Of a stretch of 64,000 nucleotides of DNA, positions 55,102 through 64,000 are shown piece after piece (the first letter of the stretch is position 1; each line of letters opens with the position of its first letter). The stretch lies in contig JANTQA010000008.1 of NCBI GenBank assembly GCA_027625915.1, positions 6,813,501 through 6,877,500 of the forward strand, given 5' to 3'. This stretch comes from Anaeramoeba flamelloides. Taxonomy: Eukaryota; Metamonada; Anaeramoebidae. The notes beneath the pieces are model-generated. The model had not been told where the DNA came from and ran no database searches. It saw only the letters and a program-made list of their open reading frames with translations. A program made the position numbers and the translations under genes.

Positions 55102-58100
55102 TTAAAAAGCGAGAAAAATCAAAGGGGAATAAGAGTTTTGAAATAGGGAATGAAAAAGAAAAAATGATAATGTTTTTGGTTTTTCACATTAAAAAAAGTA
55201 AAATGTGTTCACTTTTTTTAATCGAGAAGACTGTGTTTTTTTGAAATTGTTCCAAATTTTTAAAAAGAACTTTAAGATCCAGCCCAATAACTTTCAATTT
55301 AAAAGTTTTTACAATTCAAACTTTGAATAACTTGTAATTAAAACAACTTTTCACTTTTAGGTTTTCATAAAAAGAGTTTCAGGTTTTTGAAAGTCAATAG
55401 ATATTTTTCTAAAGAGAGGACCTTTAAACTATTTCAAATTAAATTCCAAAAGTCGTCTGATTTTAGAAATCATTTTTTTGGCTTATAAAAACACTTGTAT
55501 CAAGTATTTGATAAAAGAAAAAATATGAACGAAAATGAGAAACTGAAATTTTAAAGACTGTCATGCTGAAAGTTCCAAAAAGTCTTGAAAGGATTTATAA
55601 GTATTGAGTTATTCTTGCCAAGTTATTCTTTATGAATTTTGGAATTAAAATACCTTACTAAATAAAACTGACTGTAATACCAAATGAAATCCAATTATTA
55701 AAACTTCTTGTGACTACTTCTTGTAATAAAATAATTTCTCCTTCAAAAGAATATCGGTTAACTTTTTCAGAAACTGATTTCAATGAGAATTAAATCATTT
55801 CTTTTATTCTTTATGATAATTTTTTTTTATTAAAATAATAGAGGGTAAAAATTATCACTTGCTTAATAATTTTTAATTTGAAGAGTTTTTATGAGGGAGG
55901 TTTCTCTTAAGTTAAAATTTTCATTATTTTGTCAATTTCTTTTGAAGAATAGAAAACTGTGATTTTTTAACTTTTACTGTGTCTCGTTGAATGTTATGAT
56001 ATAAAGTACTCGTTGAAAAATAATTTATTTGATTTTTTGAAAGAATAAAAGAAAAAATATACAAATAAAATGATAAGTTTAATGATCTGATTTACTTGTC
56101 TTTATGAAAAATAAAATTGTTTACTTTTCAATTATAAATCAACACTCTATTGCGTTATCTGATTTTATATTTGAAATGAATAAAATAGATTATTTTTCCG
56201 GAGATATGAGAAAAAATAAGGTTTCACAATTACCCAAAAGAAATAAACAATATGATTTTCTGATCGAATTGAAAATTGATAAAAACGTGTTTTGTTGACT
56301 TCTGGTATTCACACTGGTTGCAATTGATACTTTTCTAAAATTTAAAAGGATATATCTGTTTTAGATTTACAAAAGGTTCCAAAGGAGATGAGAAAATACC
56401 ACGATATCTATAATTTTATATTTAGTTTTATTATGTACAATTTTCAATTTATTTATTTATTTTTTTTTTTGATTGAAGAGAGTTATCAAAGATCATCTTG
56501 GAACAGTAATTTTTTTTTTAATTTGAGTAATAAACCTAAAATTTATTTAATTTTCTGTTTATTTCAAAAATTAAAAAAAAAAACGCCCTTGGCTTTTTTT
56601 GAGTTTTCGGTGTATTTCAAGAATTTTAAAAAACTATCCTTAGATTTTCTTGAGTTTTCTTTTTATTTGGAAAATCAAGAGATTTTCATTAGATTTTTTT
56701 GAATTTTCTATTTATTTGTGGAGTGTTCTGGGTTTTTTTGAGTTTTTCTATTTTATTTGTAAAGTGTCTAGGTTTTTTGAGTTTTCTATTTATTTGGAAA
56801 ACCAATAGATCTTTGAAATAAAATAGAAAACCTCAAAAAAACCTAGAACACTTCACAAATAAAACAGAAAAAATCAAGAGAACCGCCTTTAGCTTAACCA
56901 GAATTTGAAAGAATTGAGTACTATCTTTGATTTTTCTTTATTCTTTTAAATTCTGGAAAAGCTAGGCAGTTCATCACACTTTAGGGTAGGTATTATGATA
57001 ACTAATGATAAATTAGTTATTTAGATGATGAAGAAAAAAAAAATATTTTGGAAGCGAGCAAGTTTCTAATTTTTATTGGTTAAAAAAACAAAAAGAAAAA
57101 ATTAAAAATTAAAAATAAAATGGAATTCTCATTATATTCGTAATAAAACAATAATTCTTTTTTAAGTAATTTTACCAAATAATATATTCAAAATCTTACC
57201 ATTTTAAAATAATTTTCTAAAAATGTTTATTTTTTTTTAAAAAATTGACTTCTATTGACAAACAATCCCAGAATAGAGAAGTAATATTCTCAATTTTTCT
57301 CATCTTTTGGGAAAAATAAATTTTTAATTATTTTGAACTGAAAATAAAATAATATAAAAGAACTTCAAGTATATTAAATTTTAAAACAAAGGGGAGATTA
57401 AAATTCAACTATACCAAAAATTTACTGAGTGCCTATTTTTTTTCTTTTTCTCAATAGCTATTGAAGAATAAACTTAATTTCTTTAACTTTTCAGAAAAAA
57501 TATTCTAAATATCATCGATAATATCTCAAAAGGGGGGAAGAAAGAACTAATATTTCTGAATTTTTAAACAAGGGGCTAAGGTGTATGAAATAATGTTGAA
57601 ATTAAGTTTTAATTTGAAAACTACTTTATGTTTGGAAATGAGAAAAAAAAAATTAAATAAAATATTAAATAAAAAAACGGAATCACAATTGAAGGAAATA
57701 GAAAACAAAAAAAAAAATGTTCAATTTTAGGTGTAATATGGGTAGTAAGGTGTGTGTATAATTTTTTAAATCCCAATTAAACATCATTTGATGTAAGGTC
57801 AAATGATGATTATTGTGTTCCACAAAACGTCAGAAGTTTGAAGGTAAATTAGAGTTTTTTAGAAGCACTTTCACAATTAATAAATACGGAAGATAACGAT
57901 TATCACCATACTTGAAAAATTTATAAAAAAAAAAAAAAACAATAATACCATCACAGCAATTCAGTTTTAAAAGAATCACTATGATTAGTAAGGATGCAAA
58001 ACATATGGATACTTTTTTTTGCCCAAAAAATATCCAAATATTGATTCGCAATAACACAAAATTGGATAAATTGTTATTTTTTAATGTTTTGTCCAGTTAC

Positions 58101-58609
58101 ATTTCCTAAAAGAAGTGTTTTTGATTTGTTTCCAGACTAAACCGAATGAAAACCCTATTTTAAAATAGTCGATAATTATCTTTTTTTTTTTTTACCATTT
58201 TTCAAATTTTCTTATTATTACTTGGTATTATGAGATGAAATAAAAAGAACTCATTGAGAATTGGTTAATTCAAGAAAAAAGTAAGTGAATAAATTTAAAC
58301 AATTTCCTCAATAATTTGGCAAAAGTTTAATTGAAAATTTATTTTTTTGTTGGAAAAAAAAATATTAGATTTTTTTACCTGATTATATATTTATCCAATT
58401 TGTTTAAGCGTGAACATTTTACCGGAAACTAAATAGAACAAATTTAATAAATACCTAATTATAAACAGACAATAGAAGGACTTGAATATCGAAAATTTTT
58501 TTTATCATTTTTTATTGTCCATTGTGATGAGTTAATTAAAAAAAACTTTTTCTTTTTTTGTGATTTTTTTTTATTACAAAGTATCGATTGATTTCATTAA
58601 AAGGCATCT
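55102..58609. other. Intergenic region, hairpin array and low-complexity DNA
   Basis: A lone family A-like tip (ACTGACTGTA, near 55668-55677), a 64-codon frame at 56104-56298 of doubtful status, and a large hairpin-family array (56505-56990). The frame at 56388-56702 lies in that repeat and is not a gene. Confidence 0.55.
56505..56990. repeat. Hairpin family L array, longest copy
   Basis: Several direct copies of TTTTTTGAGTTTTCTATTTA and AAGTGT-CTAGGTTTTTT, then the inverted set (AGAAAACCTCAAAAAAACCT, then AGAACACTTCAC), then the 34-bp-arm hairpin around GAATTGAGTACTATC. Confidence 0.65.
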
Positions 58610-58764
58610 ATGGTCACGATCAGATCCAAAAATCTTTGTTTTTTAATATTTGTATATTTGCTCATCCAATCGTCAAAAGCACATTTTGTTCAACACAATC
58701 CAAATTACAAATTAACAAAACACCAAAAGTTGGAACTTACACAAAGCAAGAAGCACTTTCTTCG
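58610..58764 (+). CDS. Signal-peptide exon, probable 5' exon of the downstream Cys-rich membrane protein
   Basis: Starting at 58610 the frame reads MVTIRSKNLC then FLIFVYLLIQSSKA, a textbook signal peptide with a basic n-region, hydrophobic core and a small-residue cleavage site (SSKA|H). It continues HFVQHNPNYKLTKHQKLE to a GTAAAT donor at 58765, ending in phase 2 (CG). Splicing to a TATAG acceptor before 59113 gives CGT and then FEERFLK, directly in frame with the Met at 59135. The alternative acceptor (TTACAG, exon from about 58816) gives a 65-residue secreted peptide ending at 58860. The longer join explains how the Cys-rich ectodomain reaches the ER. Confidence 0.5.
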
Positions 58765-59134
58765 GTAAATTCCTTTAAATCAAAACAAACAAAAAATATT
58801 TTTTTTTTAACTTACAGGACTACACAACCAAAAAACAATAAAGAAACAATTTGGGCTTGAGATCAAAATTACCCTCTCCCTTTTTATTCAAAAAATTATT
58901 TTTAGGGGACTACCATTAATTGGATCTGTTTTCCTTTCTTTGTGAAATAAGTTGTTTTGAATAAAATATTTTGAAAAAAAAAGAAAGTTGCATTGAACTT
59001 TAACACAAAAATTTTACACCTTTTTTTTTTTTATTTTTTGTTTTCTTAATTTTTTCCAACAATCAATTTTTAATGAACTTATGGGCTTTTTGTTCGTCTA
59101 AAAAACATATAGTTTTGAAGAAAGATTCTTAAAA

Positions 59135-62100
59135 ATGGATCAAAAAAAAAAAGATTCGAAACTCAACAACAAAAATAACAATAATGGCAATGACTTTAAA
59201 ATTGAACAAAGCAACGGCAATCAAAATGAAAAAGAAAAGGAGAAAGTAAACCAAAACCAAAACAAAAACCGTCTCAATGAAAAACAGAATTTTTTATTCC
59301 ACCGCCGTCCAAAAAAATGCGGCTTTGGTGCTTATTTAGGTTCTGACAACAAATGCCAAAACTGTAGCGCAGGAACCTTTTGTGACAAACGAGATGCGAC
59401 TTCGTCAGAAAGTTGTCTTTCTTGTAGAGTTGGCACATATTCTCAGAGCGGATCGAGGGTATGCTTAGATTGTCCAATTGGTGCCTTTGGTAATGTTGAA
59501 CATTTATCAAAATGCTTTGATTGCTTGCCTGGGAGTTGGAGTAACACTGTTGGGAATGTGAATTCCAGTTGCAACCCATGCCCTGCGGGGACATACTCCA
59601 CGGCATATGGGGCAACTACAATAGAAACATGTCTTGAATGCGACCCGGGTACATACAACCCCCAAACAGGCGCCACCTCGAGGGACTTTTGTCTGAAGTG
59701 TCACATGGGGACTTATAACCCACACTCTGGCTCGAATAGCACACAGTCTTGTATCCCGTGCCCTCTGGGGTCTGTTTCCAACATTTCAGGTTCATCTAGT
59801 TGTGAATTTTGTGAAAAGGGAAAGATACCGTCAAAAAAGAATGATCGCTGTGAAAGCTGCCCTGCAGGAACATATTCAAGCCAAACTGGTTCGCTGTCGT
59901 GTGTAAAATGCCCAACAAACACCATAAGCATTGGCATTAACAATATTAAGTGCACCAAATGCATGGTAAATGGGATATGCTTGGGTGGCGACAAATGTAA
60001 ACCTGGTCATGATCCTAATCAACTTTGTCGAGTTTGTAAAGAGGGAAAATTTCGAATTGCAGATATTTGTGTTGATTGTAATATGATAATTATTCATATA
60101 TTGATTTCTTTAATAATTCCAATCCTTTTATTACTGGTTTACTTTTTAGTTATTCCCAAATACTTTTCTAATTCTCAAAAAGAAACAATAAAGGAAAATG
60201 TGGATTATGATATAAAAAAAAAGAAATTAAAAGATAATACCAATGAAAAAATAATAATAAAAGAAATAATTTTTAAAGATAGTATTACTAAACATGGTGA
60301 TTATCATGAGGATGATAACCTAAATAAGATCGAAAAAATAAAAATGGGAACGAAAAATAAAAAGATTAACCAAGGGGAAAAAACAACAGAAATTGAAACA
60401 GAAAATGAAACGGAAAATGGAATTCAAAAAAAAGAATCTGAAAATAAATCTAAAAATGAAAATCAAAATAAAAATAAAAATAAAAATCAAAATAAGTTAA
60501 TAGAACCAAACGAAAGTGAAAGTGAAAAGGAAAATGAAATAGAAAACGAAAGTGAAATAGAACCAAATGAAAATGAAAATGAAAATGAAAATAAAAGAGA
60601 AAATGAAAATGAAAAATTTTCAATTGAAATCAATGAATTGAACAAAAACAATTTCCAAGAGGGTCACAATAATAAACTAATCAAAGAAAAGACTTCATTC
60701 TTTCAAATATTTTTTTTTGAAATTCAATTAATGTCAATGCTGTTGGTGTTCCCATTTGGCGGCAATAGAAACTTCCAGTCGATCGGGAGAATTTTAACTT
60801 CCTTATTAATCTTAGATTTTGGTGTAATATTTCCACCGGAATGCACACCATGGTTTAGCTTTATAACATCTTGGTTTTTAATTTCAATTATTTTCCCAAT
60901 TATAATTTTTACAATATTAGTGTTACCATTACTCCAAACAATTATTTCCAAAAAACTTAAAAATAGATACCAAAATAATTTTCTATTCACTTATTTTTCA
61001 AAAATTAATTCGGAGAACCTCAAAATTAAAATAATTAGATTGATTGTAATCTATTTCCAATTTATGTTTATCCCCTTTTCGTTAATTAATTCCTTTATAG
61101 CAAACTTTGTCTACAATTCAAAAAACAATGAACACCATTTACAATCAAACCCAAAAATTAAAATTAGTTCAAAACAATGGGAATCATATAACCCATTTTT
61201 TATATTATTTGGGCTTATTTATTTATTTTTCACCTTTGTCAACTATTTGATAATTATTTATAAAACTTATAAATCTAACTTTTCAAATTGGTGGGTTACA
61301 AGATTTGGGATTTTATTTAATAAGTTCTCACCAAAATATATTTGGTTTGGTATAATCGAATATTTATTTACCTTTTCAATTGCAATGGTTTATTCTGGGT
61401 TCCCATCAATTAAACCCAAGATAATCTTTACACTTATAATTAGTTTGTTAATTATTCTTATAATTTTAATTTTAATTTTTCGTCCGTACAAAAAACTAGA
61501 TCACATCATAAAGGAGAATGGAAATGGAAATGGAAATGGGAAGGAAAATGAAAAAGAAATGGAAAATGAAAATAAATCGAAAAATGAAAAGAAGAATAAG
61601 AATCAAAATATGAATAAAAATCAAATTAAAAATGATCAATCTTCAATATTAAAAATTGTAATTAGTTTTAAAATTATTTGTATTGCTTTATTAATATATT
61701 TATCCGAATTACAAGTTATGAATTATTTCATCGCTTTATTATATTTCGTCGCTACAATATTATTTTTTCAAGGTATCCGGCCATTTTTTAAAAATAAAAA
61801 TAAAAAGAAGCATGACGCAGTTGAAAGCAACAACAGTAATAATATTAATGATAATTTAAATGTCTTGGACAATTTGGATTCTTTTGGACAAAATCACATC
61901 CTCCTTGATTCTGAGATTTTTTCAACTTTAAAAAATGAAAAAATAAACAGTAGCGGAGACGAGAATAACATTAATAATCTTGTTCTTAACTTTACTTTAA
62001 ATAATAATGATGTTAATAATAAATTGAACATTGAAGAAATTGAAGAAATAAAAAATAAATTATCTTCTCAAGACCCACAACGATTGTATTATTTGTTAAA

Positions 62101-62392
62101 ACAAAAAAATCATATACAGAAAAGACAAATTTGGGAATTAAGAGATCAATTTCACCGTTATGTTAAAGAAATGAGAGATCTTAAAGAAGAAATTAGGAAC
62201 CATTCCCGTATTAATTCTTTTTTCAATCCAAAAAATATAATTAACCCAACAAATCGTCAAAAATGGGATTTTTTGTCAGACAATTCAGATTTATCCAATG
62301 GTGGCGATGACGATGATGATATCATTAATAATAATGATATTTTTTCAAACAAAAGTAATACAGAGGAAAAAATCTTTTTAACTTCGGATTAA
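59135..62392 (+). CDS. Multipass membrane protein with ephrin-receptor-like Cys-rich repeats
   Basis: A surface receptor- or channel-like protein, 1085 residues from the Met at 59135. Residues 1-57 are Lys/Asn-rich and have no signal peptide. Residues about 62-315 hold roughly eight GCC2/GCC3 (ephrin-receptor-like) repeats of the form 'C..CP.GTYS...G......C..C', for example CNPCPAGTYSTAYGATT. A transmembrane helix follows (318-342), then a long Glu/Asn/Lys-rich cytosolic loop (about 345-515), then several hydrophobic segments from about 520 to 880 (SMLLVFPFGG, VIFPPECTPWFSFITSWFLI, IIFTLIISLLIILIILIL, then FRPYKKLD). The tail has a coiled-coil segment (about 975-1020) and Asp/Asn runs. Many protists have proteins of this plan, sometimes related to TRP-like channels, but I cannot assign an ion or ligand. 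The upstream exon at 58610 probably supplies the signal peptide, giving about 1144 residues. Confidence 0.88.
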   Translation: MDQKKKDSKLNNKNNNNGNDFKIEQSNGNQNEKEKEKVNQNQNKNRLNEKQNFLFHRRPKKCGFGAYLGSDNKCQNCSAGTFCDKRDATSSESCLSCRVGTYSQSGSRVCLDCPIGAFGNVEHLSKCFDCLPGSWSNTVGNVNSSCNPCPAGTYSTAYGATTIETCLECDPGTYNPQTGATSRDFCLKCHMGTYNPHSGSNSTQSCIPCPLGSVSNISGSSSCEFCEKGKIPSKKNDRCESCPAGTYSSQTGSLSCVKCPTNTISIGINNIKCTKCMVNGICLGGDKCKPGHDPNQLCRVCKEGKFRIADICVDCNMIIIHILISLIIPILLLLVYFLVIPKYFSNSQKETIKENVDYDIKKKKLKDNTNEKIIIKEIIFKDSITKHGDYHEDDNLNKIEKIKMGTKNKKINQGEKTTEIETENETENGIQKKESENKSKNENQNKNKNKNQNKLIEPNESESEKENEIENESEIEPNENENENENKRENENEKFSIEINELNKNNFQEGHNNKLIKEKTSFFQIFFFEIQLMSMLLVFPFGGNRNFQSIGRILTSLLILDFGVIFPPECTPWFSFITSWFLISIIFPIIIFTILVLPLLQTIISKKLKNRYQNNFLFTYFSKINSENLKIKIIRLIVIYFQFMFIPFSLINSFIANFVYNSKNNEHHLQSNPKIKISSKQWESYNPFFILFGLIYLFFTFVNYLIIIYKTYKSNFSNWWVTRFGILFNKFSPKYIWFGIIEYLFTFSIAMVYSGFPSIKPKIIFTLIISLLIILIILILIFRPYKKLDHIIKENGNGNGNGKENEKEMENENKSKNEKKNKNQNMNKNQIKNDQSSILKIVISFKIICIALLIYLSELQVMNYFIALLYFVATILFFQGIRPFFKNKNKKKHDAVESNNSNNINDNLNVLDNLDSFGQNHILLDSEIFSTLKNEKINSSGDENNINNLVLNFTLNNNDVNNKLNIEEIEEIKNKLSSQDPQRLYYLLKQKNHIQKRQIWELRDQFHRYVKEMRDLKEEIRNHSRINSFFNPKNIINPTNRQKWDFLSDNSDLSNGGDDDDDIINNNDIFSNKSNTEEKIFLTSD

Positions 62393-64000
62393 AATTGTTT
62401 AAATATATAATATGAGGTTAATTTAAATATATATATATATATATATATAGATATAATTATACGTGTATTAAAATAATAGAAAAAAAAATTTAATTTATTT
62501 ATACAAGAACTAAGATAAATTATCTTTTTTGATAAATTTATTACTTTATAAATCTTATAAGAAAGATTTAAAAAAGGAATTATTCAAAATTTACAAAAAA
62601 AAAAAATAAATCAAATTGAATGAAACGAACTCGATTAAAAATTTGTGGTTTATTTTTCCCCGATTTGGTAATTAGTTTGTTATTTTTAGAAAGAAAAGAA
62701 TGGTTGGGTGAATTTCTTCTCTTTTAAGTTCTGATCACTAAAGTATGGAAAGATTTTTTTTACCTCAAAATGTTGTTCTGCAATTTTCAATTTTTAGTGT
62801 TTCTTTTTTGGGTAATAATTCCTCTTATCTTTGGAATATTCCAAAACTAAATCAATATTTAAAGATGTGAGTTGGTATAGTTGTTGTTGATGTGAGTTTT
62901 GGGTATTATTTTTATTGTCTCTCTTTGAAAATTTCGTTTTCTTTGGATTTTTTTATTTGTCAAAAATAACTTTTGATTTTCAAAAAGTTTTTAATTTGAC
63001 AAATAAATTTAAAAATTGAAATAGAGTTAAATAAAATACTCAAAATGAATTCTACCAAGATGAAATTGAATTGGTATATAAGAAGGAATTCTTTTAGATA
63101 TCTAAGAATACTTATTATTGGATTTTTTTTGAGTTTGGAGAAGGGGATTATTTTTACAATAAAAACCCTTTATATAATAATTTGAAGAACTGATAGATCT
63201 TGCATTTTTCTTCTTATAATTCTAGTAGTATTTGGGATAACAAAATCAAATATAGAATTTCATAAAAATTGGTTCATTATTAAAGAATTTCCAAAAAAAT
63301 CGAGGTCGGTCCAACGAGAAAGGGGTAAAATTTGTTGATTAAGTTTGGGTTATTTTTCTTCAGTAGATCCCACTTTTCCAAACATTTTATTCTTTTAGAA
63401 ATTTTATTTACATTCTTGGAATTATTCTTTTCGACTTATTTAGGAATACAAGTTTTTCGATTATTTAATATCACTTTTTTCTTTGAAGAGCTCTGGACTT
63501 CAATAACCCCCAGATTTAGAAACTATTTAACTTTCAAGTTAAAGTATTTCTTATGAGTTAGTAAAACATACTTTAATATCAGAAAATAGGAAAAAAATCG
63601 ATATATTAGTAACAAAAAAAAAGATTTTTTTTTGTGACTGCCCAGCCGATGAAAATAATCAGAAAAATCGAAGAATTTGTATTAAAGAATTAATTCAAAT
63701 AAACATAAATAATAAGAATAATATTCTTTATATTATTCGATACAAAACTCATTATTTATATTATCATTAGTTAATGATAAAGTAATTTATGACAATTTAT
63801 TGGAATTTCTAAACAAAAATTTAGAAATAAGGAAAGTGCCTTAGATTGTCTAGGTTTTCCAGAATTCAAAAGAATATAGTTAAATCTATAATTTTACTCT
63901 TTTCTTTTCAATTCTGGAAAACCTAACAGTTGTAAGAGGAAACTAATTTTCTCCCTTCAAAATAAAAAAAAAAAAAGATTTTGACAATTTAGGAATTCGG
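62393..64000. other. Downstream region of the membrane-protein gene
   Basis: An (AT)n tract (about 62427-62448), A/T-rich 3' flank, and short frames near 63044-63180 and 63332-63556 that are hydrophobic but unsupported. A family L hairpin sits at 63852-63925. Confidence 0.5.
63852..63925. repeat. Hairpin family L, single unit
   Basis: AGGTTTTCCAGAATTCAAAA pairs with TTTTCAATTCTGGAAAACCT over about 34 bp. AAGTGCCTTAG precedes it, the family terminus. Confidence 0.65.

Noticed and set aside
56104-56298. 64-aa plus-strand ORF
   Set aside because: The residue mix is plausible, but the length is within chance and no homology or splice partner is seen.
59274-60097. Several overlapping minus-strand ORFs
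   Set aside because: Shadows of the Cys-rich repeats, whose biased codons keep other frames open.
63332-63556. 74-aa hydrophobic ORF near the window end
   Set aside because: Phe/Leu-rich from T-rich DNA; could be an exon but nothing supports it.

Overview
The window is a nuclear genomic segment from an AT-rich, intron-bearing protist, probably an amoeboid one. Coding DNA is clearly richer in GC than its surroundings. Stops are standard. Introns are GT..AG with long A/T homopolymers. The gene content is typical of an amoeba with large small-GTPase networks: a RhoGAP protein, a Rab, a double RasGEF, a BTB protein and a Cys-rich multipass membrane protein. The paired BTB domains recall Anaeramoeba, and some Asn-rich linkers recall Dictyostelium, but no marker gene here fixes the lineage.

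From left to right, the supported genes are: a small RhoGAP protein (3034-4558, +, six inferred exons); a charged protein with two RVxF-like motifs (10092-11950, +); a secreted Cys-rich protein (15520-16176, -); a gamma-glutamylcyclotransferase-like enzyme (18525-19040, +); a possible galactose-binding-like protein (23865-24386, -); a six-exon Rab8/Rab1-type GTPase (29521-30893, -); a zinc-ribbon/ubiquitin-like/tandem-BTB protein (34906-36588, -); a double REM-RasGEF protein (43242-46745, +); coatomer zeta (49515-55101, -, with a 4,964-nt intron); and a Cys-rich multipass membrane protein (59135-62392, +) with a plausible signal-peptide exon at 58610-58764.

The rest is AT-rich DNA crowded with short non-autonomous elements that have terminal inverted repeats. 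I separate about ten families by eye: a 195-bp foldback with TA duplications (four copies), a 440-bp family with TA/TTA/TAA duplications, a 232-bp element with perfect TTAA flanks, a 520-bp family (three copies), a three-ended 600-bp family (two copies), a GTGCC-ended hairpin family, and several single TIR elements. One LINE-like reverse-transcriptase remnant lies at about 6420-7220. Three elements, one nested inside another, sit in the big coatomer-zeta intron.

The genes do not form an operon or a pathway. RhoGAP, RasGEF and Rab belong to GTPase switching, coatomer zeta and Rab to membrane traffic, and the BTB protein probably to ubiquitin signalling. All splice models and families were read by eye; no database search was possible.
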